Shown: one piece after another, positions 1 to 7,086 of the stretch
Layout: every line of letters begins with the position of its first letter
Numbering within the stretch: position 1 is the first letter of the stretch
Source of the DNA: Bacillota bacterium
GTDB taxonomy: Bacteria > Bacillota_C > Negativicutes > JAEYSJ01
Direction of reading: 5' to 3'
NCBI GenBank assembly: GCA_023434855.1
Contig: JAEYSJ010000358.1
Coordinates: 1 to 11,887 of the forward strand
DNA: 11,887 bases
The notes under the pieces: generated by a model
Databases searched by the model: none
What the model saw: the letters and a program-made list of their open reading frames with translations, nothing else
Told to the model about the DNA's origin: nothing
Made by a program: the position numbers and the translations under genes

Positions 1-987
1 TTGAATTCCCATTTTAATTGTAACATTATTGCCTTCAACACTGCCACCGCTTACTGTTCCATAAATTTCCACATTACCTTCGGCTTTTATTGAAAAACCT
101 GCTTGTACGGAACCACGTACAATAACATTGCCGACAAACTCGATATTACCTGTAGATAAATCAACATCTTCTTTAATTTCAATAACCGGAATTACATTAA
201 TTTTATTATTGGCAATTACCAGCTGTCCGGCAATACCAGCTACTACTTGAACACCATCAACTGCCTGAACATTTTTACCAACAGGCAAAGGTATATCTTT
301 GCCATTTTTAGCAGGCACCGGTTGACCTAAAACATCAATTCCGGGTGTGCCAGGGGTTGCTGGAATCTTTTCGGCCAGTAAATCTCCTTGAGCAACGATA
401 GTAAAAATATTAAGATTTTTAAAATCTACCCTGCCGTCTTCCAACTCCACCGGACGTCCTTTATTTTCCATGTCAATCTTATAGTTGATAACGGCGTTCA
501 CGCCATCGACCGCACTCTGTCCGCTAGCGCAAACTACCTGTATACCTGGGGATTCAAGAGCTTTCCGGGCAGCTTCAAGATCAACACCAAAAGTAACGCC
601 GCTTTGTTCAATCTTAGATACAACTTCATCCAACAGTACTTCACGGCAGGATTTTGGCAAATCTACTTGTAACGATGCCTCCATTTTATCCCTTGTCACG
701 ACAACTCGAATATCTGGTTCGACCTCAGGCTTGGATGGTTCAGCCACCTTAACTTGCGTTCCGGCTGCCTCTTTCATAGTACAATTGAGTAAAACCTGAT
801 CATACTTTTCAATAGTAAGCTTACTAAGCTCAGATACTATGTCTTGTTCTTTAACCGGTAATCCTTGTCCCTGAGGAGGGTATACGGTCAAATATATGCC
901 GTCCTCAGCTTCAGAAATCTGAAAATACCCATCACGTGAGTCAGCATGCTCATCCGGTTTTGGTGAAATTTGATCATTAGTTGTCAT
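1..987 (-). CDS. fapA: FapA-like DUF342 protein, 3' end cut by the window edge
   Basis: The 329 visible codons encode the N-terminal part of a DUF342/FapA-family protein; the rest lies beyond the left edge. Residues 1 to about 180 form a variable, acidic N-terminal region. After that come family hallmarks: a KIPATPGTPGIDVLGQPVP segment (about 208-226), then GKNV, and then a DVDLSTGNIEFVGNV stretch leading into glycine- and valine-rich repeats (VIVRGSVQAG, GNVEIYGTVSGG) typical of the family's right-handed beta-helix. The ATG start has a good SD (GGGGAGAGG) about 7 nt upstream and lies 25 nt after the sigD stop. In Vibrio, FapA is linked to polar flagellar assembly through an interaction with EIIA-Glc. 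In Bacillota the gene often sits near flagellar or sigD genes, but its role there is not established. The family call is firm; the flagellar role here is inferred from position. Confidence 0.88.
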   Translation of the reverse strand, partial: MTTNDQISPKPDEHADSRDGYFQISEAEDGIYLTVYPPQGQGLPVKEQDIVSELSKLTIEKYDQVLLNCTMKEAAGTQVKVAEPSKPEVEPDIRVVVTRDKMEASLQVDLPKSCREVLLDEVVSKIEQSGVTFGVDLEAARKALESPGIQVVCASGQSAVDGVNAVINYKIDMENKGRPVELEDGRVDFKNLNIFTIVAQGDLLAEKIPATPGTPGIDVLGQPVPAKNGKDIPLPVGKNVQAVDGVQVVAGIAGQLVIANNKINVIPVIEIKEDVDLSTGNIEFVGNVIVRGSVQAGFSIKAEGNVEIYGTVSGGSVEGNNVTIKMGIQ

Positions 988-1012
988 TGCATATCCTCTC
1001 CCCCTGAAGGTA

Positions 1013-1768
1013 TCAAAGCAAACTAGATTTAATCCGGGATAACGAGCCACGCAGTCTAAAAATTGCCTTAGTGTGAAGTTGCGATATACGAGCTTCTGTT
1101 AGTTTTAGAATTAAACTAATTTCTTTTAATGTTAGTCCTTCATAATAGTATAAGCTAACAACAAAACGTTCCTTTTCAGGTAATTTGTCAATTGTTTTAG
1201 CTAAAATAGACTTTACTTCTTCTTCCTCAATATATTGGGATGGATTGGTCGGTTTATTGGAAGCAGTTTCACTTTTGGCAAACTCTTCTAATGGAATAAT
1301 TGTAGTAGCGTTAAGCTGATTAAGAAAAGAATGTAATTCCCCTATTGTAATTCCTAAAGCAGCAGCCATTTCATCATCTGATGCGGAGCGCCCCAATTGA
1401 TTCTCCAAAAGAGAAATAGTCTGTTCAAATTGGCGAGCCTTTTGGCGCACTGTTGTTGGAACCCAGTCTTGAGCCCTAATCGCATCAAGAATTGCACCCC
1501 GAATACGGGTTACTGCATAAGTCTCAAATTAAATACCACGTACTGGGTCAAAACGTTCAATAGCATCTAACAGACCAAAAAAACCGTTACTAATCAAATC
1601 GTCCTTGTCTACATATGGTGGCAGACTAATGGCTATTCGCCCGGCTACTAATTTTACTAGTGGCAAATAATTCGCAATAAGTTTTTCCCTTATATCAGGT
1701 TCTCTTTGTTGTTGGTATTCCAACCAAAGTTTCAACACATCCGCAGTATGTTCTTGATTTTTTTCCAT
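1013..1768 (-). pseudogene. sigD: Flagellar sigma factor SigD/FliA (sigma-28), interrupted by an in-frame TAA
   Basis: The gene encodes an RNA polymerase sigma factor of the FliA/SigD/WhiG family, which would transcribe late flagellar and chemotaxis genes. The reading frame is 251 sense-or-stop codons long, matching the family's usual length of about 250. Region 2 is clear (ANYLPLVKLVAGR, DDLISNGFFGLLDAIERFDP), as is region 3 (VRQKARQFEQ, then LGRSASDDEMAAALGI) and region 4 with its helix-turn-helix (LTLKEISLIL, ARISQLHTKAIFRLRG). Codon 80, at 1531-1529, is TAA where the family has Lys in RGxKFETYA. The frame is unchanged after it and continues FETYAVTRIRGAILDAI, so this is a point nonsense change (AAA to TAA needs one substitution), not a frameshift. 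No SD precedes the GTG at 1450, so an internal restart looks unlikely. The start at 1768 has a GGGAG about 12 nt upstream. Either the copy is dead or there is a sequencing error. A domesticated non-motile strain would explain it. Confidence 0.88.
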
Positions 1769-1800
1769 ATTATTAGTTAACTCCCAACTCTACTCACAGA

Positions 1801-2121
1801 TTACTCTTTTGGCCTATACACCCGTTCTAAGTTGTCAGAAGTAAGGGGGCTAAACGGAGTAGCGTCGAGGGTTTGGTCGGAAATTTCCTGTTCACCGATA
1901 ATATCGACTTTTTGGCCTAAAATATTAAATCTTGCCAATAAACTCTGCAAAAATCTTTCAACCATTCCCCCAAAAAAGAAACCGCAACATCCGAAGATGA
2001 GAATAGATATAGTTGTGCGATAGAGAATAGTCAATGGCCTGGCATCATTTAAAAAGCCGATTATCATTGTAAAGATACCAACAACAAGTGCCAAGCAGAC
2101 AGCAGTGTAAAGCTTGAGCAC
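1801..2121 (-). CDS. Small two-helix membrane protein of unknown function, between cheD and sigD
   Basis: I do not recognise this protein. The chosen GTG start at 2121 gives 106 residues; an ATG at 2169 would give 122. I prefer GTG because a strong GGAGGAGG (2138-2131) sits 9 nt before it, whereas the ATG has only GAGG at 8 nt, and the protein then begins MLKLYTAVCLALVVGIF, directly in a membrane helix. With the GTG start, helix 1 covers about residues 3-25 and helix 2 about 33-55 (TTISILIFGCCGFFFGGMV). The linker is short, and a soluble tail of about 50 residues ends in the polar sequence FSPLTSDNLERVYRPKE. Basic residues around the helices suggest both ends are cytoplasmic. It lies 32 nt upstream of sigD in the same orientation, so it is probably co-transcribed. 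In B. subtilis the small membrane protein SwrB lies just after sigD; the position is loosely similar but I see no sequence resemblance. A flagellar role is inferred from context only. Confidence 0.75.
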   Translation of the reverse strand: MLKLYTAVCLALVVGIFTMIIGFLNDARPLTILYRTTISILIFGCCGFFFGGMVERFLQSLLARFNILGQKVDIIGEQEISDQTLDATPFSPLTSDNLERVYRPKE

Positions 2122-2130
2122 TATTATTTC

Positions 2131-2140
2131 CCTCCTCCAA
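2131..2140 (-). promoter_or_regulatory. Strong Shine-Dalgarno inside the longer form of the small membrane protein ORF
   Basis: On the minus strand the sequence reads TTGGAGGAGG, followed by nine bases and then a GTG at 2121-2119 in the frame of the membrane protein. This is the best SD between cheD and sigD. It supports starting that protein at GTG rather than at the ATG at 2169, where the upstream match is only GAGG. If the upstream ATG were used, this purine tract would simply encode Trp-Arg-Arg. Confidence 0.6.
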
Positions 2141-2172
2141 GTCTGTTTCAAAACGCCCATCTGCTTCATTAT

Positions 2173-2265
2173 TCAGTCCTCATCACGCCCCGTACCATTG
2201 GCGCAGAATAATTTTTGCAGTAGTCTTTCTGCGTAGTAGGCCGTAAACTGCTCAGAACGCTGCAT
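2173..2265 (-). CDS. Possible small ORF of 30 codons after cheD (doubtful)
   Basis: The 168 nt between the cheD stop and the preferred start of the membrane protein contain an open frame reading MQRSEQFTAYYAERLLQKLF and ending ANGTGRDED. It looks protein-like (amphipathic, charged) but has no good SD. The frame is open back to the cheD stop, and a TTG at 2283 would extend it to 36 residues, with AAGG directly abutting that TTG. A competing ORF in another frame starts with the ATG at 2273 (AAGG 10 nt upstream) and has 34 codons ending in TAATG, which overlaps the ATG at 2169. The cheD frame, this ORF and the membrane protein are all in the same frame, separated only by a TAA (2292-2290) and a TGA (2175-2173). 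It could be a real small protein, a remnant of a longer gene, or chance. Confidence 0.22.
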   Translation of the reverse strand: MQRSEQFTAYYAERLLQKLFCANGTGRDED

Positions 2266-2289
2266 CTGGACATTTTTAAACAACCTTAT

Positions 2290-2778
2290 TTATAGTTCTT
2301 TTTCTCCTTTATCTATTGTTTTTATGCGGTAAACACCTGTTTCAAGTCTTAATTCTACTGTACGTCCATAGTTTCCACCAGTATCTTCTGATAATATTCT
2401 AATGTCAACTTTTTTTAATAATACCCTTACAGCTTCAGCATTACGCTCGCCTACTCTCATAATATCGGTAGTATTTGCAAAGGTAAACATTTGGGCTCCA
2501 CCGGCAATTTTAGCAGTGATACGGGATCTAACAGCACCGAGTTTAATCATTTCTTCAAGTACTAAAGGTATTGCTGAATCGGCAAATTTAGCAGGATTCT
2601 CCGCGGAACGGGCCTGAGTACTATCGGGGAGCATGATATGGGCCAGTCCACCGATTTTAGTGACAGAATCATACAATGCAATACCAATACAGGAACCCAA
2701 ACCATAACTGATTAAACTCGAGGGACTACGCCCAACCTTATAGTCAGCCATGCCAACTTTTATTAATTCCGGCATCAT
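2290..2778 (-). CDS. cheD: Chemoreceptor glutamine deamidase CheD
   Basis: CheD deamidates specific glutamines on chemoreceptors and, in Bacillus-type chemotaxis, binds CheC and stimulates its CheY-P phosphatase activity. The 162 residues match the usual length. The catalytic Cys30 lies in YGLGSCIGIAL and the catalytic His47 in LAHIMLPDS. Ser24 sits where Thermotoga CheD has its Thr of the T-C-H triad. The conserved IAGGAQMF segment is near residue 90. The ATG at 2778 overlaps the cheC stop by four bases (ATGA), so the two are probably translationally coupled, in keeping with a CheC-CheD complex. A second ATG follows immediately, so the start may be one codon further in. Nothing essential is missing. 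Confidence 0.96.
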   Translation of the reverse strand: MMPELIKVGMADYKVGRSPSSLISYGLGSCIGIALYDSVTKIGGLAHIMLPDSTQARSAENPAKFADSAIPLVLEEMIKLGAVRSRITAKIAGGAQMFTFANTTDIMRVGERNAEAVRVLLKKVDIRILSEDTGGNYGRTVELRLETGVYRIKTIDKGEKEL

Positions 2779-3404
2779 CCCTTCACCCCTATTGCTGCTA
2801 AAATGGTATTCAATGAACCAGGGTCAGGGATAAGAAAAAAATGACCTTTTACTCCATCCGCGTCAGTAGTAAATTCAGTTTCAATAACTAGCGCATGATC
2901 TCCCATTTGTCCCAACTGAATTAAAATAACACTTAAAATCGCGCCGGCCATATCCATCGCCAAAGCCGGAATAGACGGTAATAAGGTTAATTTCGTGAAA
3001 TGCGATAAAGAGTTTAAATATGCTCCGGCTAAAATATTGCCGATTTCCATTAATGCTGACTCATCCATTGATGATAACGAAGTGGTATATCCTTGCTCTC
3101 GTCCCATGAGCATATCCACAAGATAGAACGCACTTTCCCGTGGTAGTAAAAACAAAATGCTGCTAGGCGCTGGACCGAAGACCCGTAAATACACCCCCGC
3201 CACCATGGCATCCGGCCCGCCAACCACATCCGGAACATCGCCAAGCGGCATAATGGCAACTTGTGGTACAGTCATGTCAATCTTACGGTTGATAATCTGT
3301 GATAAAGCGGTAGCGGAATTGCCAGCACCTACATTACCGACCTCTCTTAATGCATCTAATTGCATCGCCGATAATTTCAATATATCTTCGGACAATGTTT
3401 TCAC
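2775..3404 (-). CDS. cheC: CheY-P phosphatase CheC
   Basis: CheC dephosphorylates CheY-P and takes part in receptor adaptation together with CheD. Both active-site signatures (D/S-x3-E-x2-N-x22-P) are present: Asp17/Glu21/Asn24/Pro47 and Ser116/Glu120/Asn123/Pro146. This makes it a two-site CheC rather than the single-site-helix-reduced CheX type. Its 209 residues match B. subtilis CheC. The GTG at 3404 has no SD of its own. The GGGGTG containing that GTG lies six bases before an in-frame TTG at 3395-3393, so the true start may be this TTG, giving 206 residues beginning MSEDILKLS. The gene is 53 nt downstream of cheW, the largest gap within the che part, and overlaps cheD by four bases. No clear promoter was seen in that gap. 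Confidence 0.95.
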   Translation of the reverse strand: MKTLSEDILKLSAMQLDALREVGNVGAGNSATALSQIINRKIDMTVPQVAIMPLGDVPDVVGGPDAMVAGVYLRVFGPAPSSILFLLPRESAFYLVDMLMGREQGYTTSLSSMDESALMEIGNILAGAYLNSLSHFTKLTLLPSIPALAMDMAGAILSVILIQLGQMGDHALVIETEFTTDADGVKGHFFLIPDPGSLNTILAAIGVKG

Positions 3405-3457
3405 CCCACATATAAAAATAAATCAACAAAATCAAATAATGCGATTCAATAATAAAA

Positions 3458-3922
3458 TTAACTAGCCTTAACGTCTTGTCCAATACCGATAATTGCTTCC
3501 ATATTCAACAAAATAAGCAGCCGGTTTTCAAGTTTTCCTACACCGCTGAGATAATTTGCAGAAATACCGCCAACAGCAACCTGCGGTTCCTCAATATTTT
3601 CCTGATTAATAGCCATTACTTCTGAAACAGCATCAACGATTATCCCGATTACGATATCTTCTATTTTTACAATGATAATACGTGTATTATCATTATATTC
3701 CTGCGGGGGCAATCCCAGCCGCTTCTTGATGTCAAGTACTGGCAGCACACTTCCCCGAAGGTTTATTACCCCTTTAATATAATCTGGAGTGTGAGGCACA
3801 CGGGTAATATCTGTCATTCTTTTTATTTCCTGCACCTGCAGTATACTTACACCATATTCTTCACGACCAAGCTTAAAAACAACCAATTGCATTTCGCTAT
3901 CTGAAAAAGTTTTTTCAATCAT
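3458..3922 (-). CDS. cheW: Chemotaxis coupling protein CheW
   Basis: CheW links chemoreceptors to the kinase CheA in the polar or lateral signalling array. The single CheW domain fills the 154 residues. It opens with LVVFKLGREEYGVSILQVQEI, carries the conserved GVINLRGSVLPVLDI segment with Arg56 of NLRG at the receptor/CheA contact surface, and ends with the LLILLNMEAII strand. The ATG start has an AAGGGGGGA SD about 7 nt upstream and lies 13 nt after cheA, consistent with co-expression of the core complex. No response-regulator domain is attached, so it is CheW and not CheV. Confidence 0.97.
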   Translation of the reverse strand: MIEKTFSDSEMQLVVFKLGREEYGVSILQVQEIKRMTDITRVPHTPDYIKGVINLRGSVLPVLDIKKRLGLPPQEYNDNTRIIIVKIEDIVIGIIVDAVSEVMAINQENIEEPQVAVGGISANYLSGVGKLENRLLILLNMEAIIGIGQDVKAS

Positions 3923-3935
3923 CGCCTATCCCCCC

Positions 3936-5975
3936 TTATTGCATTAAAGAACCAATATCCAAAATAAGCGCTACCTGCCCATTGCCTAAAATAGTTGCAC
4001 CAGCAATAACCTTAATACCTGCAAGCAATTTCCCCAAAGATTTAATTACAATTTCCTGTTGGCCAATTAGGTTATCTACAATAATACCGGCACGCTGTTC
4101 TCCCATATGTACAATGACGACAAATAATTCTTCTTGCTGTTCTACATCAGTATAAGGAATTTTAAGAACATTCGCCAAACGGATGATCGGAATGATTTGT
4201 CCTCTTAATAAAATTACCTCCTGATTTTGAATAGTTTTAATGTCATCAGGCGTGATATTGATTGTGCTGTCAATCGATCCTAATGGAATTGCATAAATTT
4301 CTTCACACACTTTAACTAGTAGAGCCTGAATAATGGCTAATGTCAGCGGTAAGCGAATCTTAAACTTACTGCCCTCATTAATTTTGGTTTCCACATCCAC
4401 CATACCGCCAAGGGATTCAATTTTATTTTTAACAGCATCCATCCCCACGCCACGGCCGGAAACGTCAGTTACTACGTCGGCTGTTGAAAATCCGGGCAAA
4501 AATACAATACGTACAGCTTCAGTATTATCCATTTTGTCGGCTTCTGCTTGAGAAATAAGTCCTTTAGTAACAGCTTTTTGCTTCAAAACATCAGCATTAA
4601 TGCCTTTACCATCATCTTCAACTACAATTATTACATTATTTCCTTCATGACGGGCAATAAGTTTTATCTCACCAACCGGATTTTTTCCTTTAGCTTGTCG
4701 TTCATTAGGCTGTTCAACGCCATGGTCAATGGCATTTCTCAGCAAGTGTACCAGCGGATCTCCTATTTCGTCAATCACAGTCCGGTCAAGTTCTGTTTCT
4801 TCACCTTGAATAATTAGATTAACTTCTTTGTTTAATTCTCTGGACAAGTCCCGTACCATCCGGGGAAAACGATTGAACACCTGACCAACAGGTACCATCC
4901 GGACTTTCATAACTACCGATTGAAGATCAGTTGTTACCCGATCCATTTGCTCAATGGTTTCCACCAGATCTGATAGTCTGTGAGTAAGACCAATCTGTTC
5001 TAATCTGGTTTTATTAATTACAAGTTCGCCGACTAGATTTAGCAATGTATCCAGCTTCTCGATGTCGACACGAACGGATTGACCGCCTTTCAGCTTCTTT
5101 TCAGGAGAATTTGCAGCCTGGGGAACAGGAACTGTCTTGTCTACTTTCTCATCAATGCTAGAAGCAGGGACATTAGTAGCAGCCTTTATTTCTTCTTTAA
5201 CTTCTATATTGGGACTATTGGGTGACACACAAGGACATACTTTAACACTATCTACTTCAGAAATAGACATAATTGTCTGCTGAATTTTATCCGCCTCAAC
5301 GCCAACAACCACAATGGCCTGAAAACTAAGTTCAAAATTTTCTTTTTCCAAATCATCTGCCGACGGAATGCTGCGTAAAACATCTCCCAATTCATCTAAA
5401 GCACTCATTACCATATACGCTCTGGCGGATTTCAGCAAGCATCCATCACGCAAGGAAACTTGAACTTCATATGCCTGCATTCCTTGATTTTTAGCATTAT
5501 CAATAACTGTAATTTCCGTATCAGTCAGTACTATAGCTGAAGTCTGCATTGCTGAAGCATCATTTGAATTGTTGCAAACTACAGTGGCCTGCTTTTCGCC
5601 TTTTGCCAATGAACTAAGCCTTCCCAAAAGCGGTTTAATATCAATGACACAATCTTGATTATTGGCAACATTTTCAATAAGTTGCTCCAATGTATCAACG
5701 CATTTAAACACAGTGTCAATAATGTCATGACTTGCCTGCAGCTCACCCTTGCGCAGTAAATCCAGTATATTCTCCATTTCATGAGTCAGCTCGGCAATAG
5801 TTGTAAACCCCATGGTTGCCGACATCCCTTTTATCGTGTGGGCACTGCGAAATATTTCGTCAAGTACGGAAAGATTTCCCGGATCATTTTCTAAGTCTAA
5901 TAAGCAACGATTCAATGTTTGTAAATGCTCTCGTGATTCTTCCAAAAACATTCCCATATATTGATTAATATCCAT
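3936..5975 (-). CDS. cheA: Chemotaxis histidine kinase CheA
   Basis: CheA autophosphorylates in response to receptor signals and passes the phosphate to CheY and CheB. All five domains are visible in 679 residues. P1/HPt covers about 1-105 with phospho-acceptor His46 in RSAHTIKGMSA. P2 (CheY/CheB docking) covers about 165-250. A polar, proline-containing linker runs to about 300. The P3 dimerisation helices cover about 301-365. The P4 kinase domain covers about 366-545, with an N-box (Asn414 and His418 in LLRNAIDHGVE), a G1 box DDGKG (454-458) and a G2 box GRGVGM (507-512). The P5 CheW-like domain covers about 546-679. Every catalytic motif is intact. The ATG has GGAGGTG six bases upstream. 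It lies between cheB (15 nt) and cheW (13 nt). Confidence 0.98.
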   Translation of the reverse strand: MDINQYMGMFLEESREHLQTLNRCLLDLENDPGNLSVLDEIFRSAHTIKGMSATMGFTTIAELTHEMENILDLLRKGELQASHDIIDTVFKCVDTLEQLIENVANNQDCVIDIKPLLGRLSSLAKGEKQATVVCNNSNDASAMQTSAIVLTDTEITVIDNAKNQGMQAYEVQVSLRDGCLLKSARAYMVMSALDELGDVLRSIPSADDLEKENFELSFQAIVVVGVEADKIQQTIMSISEVDSVKVCPCVSPNSPNIEVKEEIKAATNVPASSIDEKVDKTVPVPQAANSPEKKLKGGQSVRVDIEKLDTLLNLVGELVINKTRLEQIGLTHRLSDLVETIEQMDRVTTDLQSVVMKVRMVPVGQVFNRFPRMVRDLSRELNKEVNLIIQGEETELDRTVIDEIGDPLVHLLRNAIDHGVEQPNERQAKGKNPVGEIKLIARHEGNNVIIVVEDDGKGINADVLKQKAVTKGLISQAEADKMDNTEAVRIVFLPGFSTADVVTDVSGRGVGMDAVKNKIESLGGMVDVETKINEGSKFKIRLPLTLAIIQALLVKVCEEIYAIPLGSIDSTINITPDDIKTIQNQEVILLRGQIIPIIRLANVLKIPYTDVEQQEELFVVIVHMGEQRAGIIVDNLIGQQEIVIKSLGKLLAGIKVIAGATILGNGQVALILDIGSLMQ

Positions 5976-5990
5976 AACTTACACCTCCGC

Positions 5991-7067
5991 TTATTTCATA
6001 GAGTGTGAAATTGCCTTAATAATTTCCGATGCAATAGCATTGAGTGGTGCTACTTTATCAATTACACCTAATTCAATGGCTGATTTAGGCATTCCAAAAA
6101 CTACAGCCGTAGATTGATCTTCAGCAATTGTGTATCCTTTTTGATTCTTAATGCATTGTATCCCTTTGGCTCCATCATGACCCATACCGGTAAGAATAAC
6201 GCCCACGGCACGCTGTCCATAGACTTTTGCGACAGATTCCATCATCGGATCTACTGCCGGACGGTGCCCGCCTATCGGCGGAGTTTGATTCAATTTAACC
6301 ACTTTTTTGCTGCCTTCACGTTCAACAATCATATGATAATCCCCTGGAGCGATGAGTACGAAACCGGGACGTATAACATCATTATGTTCAGCTTCTTTTA
6401 CCGTAACGGACGACAGTGAATTTAGCCTCTCTGACAGTGATTTGGTAAAGCCGGGAGGCATATGCTGAACAACAATAATACCGCAAGGCAAATTACCGGG
6501 TAGTTTGGTGATAATTTCTTGCAGCGCCCGGGGTCCTCCAGTAGAAGTACCAATAGCAACGATTTGCTCCTCAGTTGTTGCGGAAACTGTTGCAAATAAA
6601 GTCTCCGGAGGTTTTACCTGGGGAGGCATTACTACTTTCGTTAACGGGACTTGGCGTTTAGCAATTTGTGATATGTTTACCCGTGCTGCGGCACGGCATT
6701 TTGCTATTATTTCAACATTTATGCCGGAAATAGTAGAGATTGGTCCGGCAGTTTTTGTAACAAAATCGACTGCGCCTAATTCTAAAGCCCGAATGGTTGC
6801 TTCAGCACCTGACCGGGTTAAACTGCTGACCATAACAACCGGTGTTGGTATTTCGTGCATAATAATTTCCAGAGCAGAAATGCCATCCATTACCGGCATT
6901 TCTACATCCATAGTTATTACATCAGGCTTAAGCCTTTTTACTTTTTCAATGGCGTCTTTGCCATTTCGGGCAGTATCCAATACTAGGAAGTCAGGTTCAG
7001 CAGCAAATAGATCAGATAATACTTTCCGCATAAAAGCGGAATCTTCAACTATTAATATTTTAATCAT
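5991..7067 (-). CDS. cheB: Receptor methylesterase/deamidase response regulator CheB
   Basis: CheB removes methyl groups from chemoreceptor glutamates when phosphorylated by CheA, giving adaptation. The receiver domain (about 1-120) has the acidic pair Glu8/Asp9 in IVEDS, the phospho-acceptor Asp54 in ITMDVEMPVMDG, the switch Ser at VMVSS and Lys105 in VTKT. A linker of about 50 residues follows. The catalytic domain (about 168-355) shows the Ser175-His202-Asp298 triad in GTSTGG, QHMPPGF and GMGHDG. The length of 358 is normal. The SD is modest (AGGACGGTG, with GGTG closer to the ATG). CheR, the opposing methyltransferase, is not in the window. Confidence 0.98.
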   Translation of the reverse strand: MIKILIVEDSAFMRKVLSDLFAAEPDFLVLDTARNGKDAIEKVKRLKPDVITMDVEMPVMDGISALEIIMHEIPTPVVMVSSLTRSGAEATIRALELGAVDFVTKTAGPISTISGINVEIIAKCRAAARVNISQIAKRQVPLTKVVMPPQVKPPETLFATVSATTEEQIVAIGTSTGGPRALQEIITKLPGNLPCGIIVVQHMPPGFTKSLSERLNSLSSVTVKEAEHNDVIRPGFVLIAPGDYHMIVEREGSKKVVKLNQTPPIGGHRPAVDPMMESVAKVYGQRAVGVILTGMGHDGAKGIQCIKNQKGYTIAEDQSTAVVFGMPKSAIELGVIDKVAPLNAIASEIIKAISHSMK

Positions 7068-7086
7068 TCACCATTACACCGTCCTA

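Noticed and set aside
388..799. Two overlapping plus-strand open frames opposite fapA
   Set aside because: The minus strand carries a continuous 329-codon DUF342 frame with family motifs here; the plus-strand products look random.
1013..1450. Separate 145-codon gene for a sigma region 3-4 protein starting at GTG 1450
   Set aside because: There is no SD before the GTG, and the 26 codons upstream encode conserved sigma region 2 sequence in the same frame, so it is the second part of one interrupted gene.
1451..1531. Programmed frameshift or recoding at the sigD stop
   Set aside because: No frame change is needed, no slippery sequence is evident, and TAA is not a known recoding codon in bacteria; a plain nonsense change is simpler.
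3405..3457. Possible promoter between cheW and cheC (TTGATT with TATATG)
   Set aside because: The -35-like and -10-like hexamers are about 15 bases apart and the gap is generally A+T rich; the match is no better than expected by chance.
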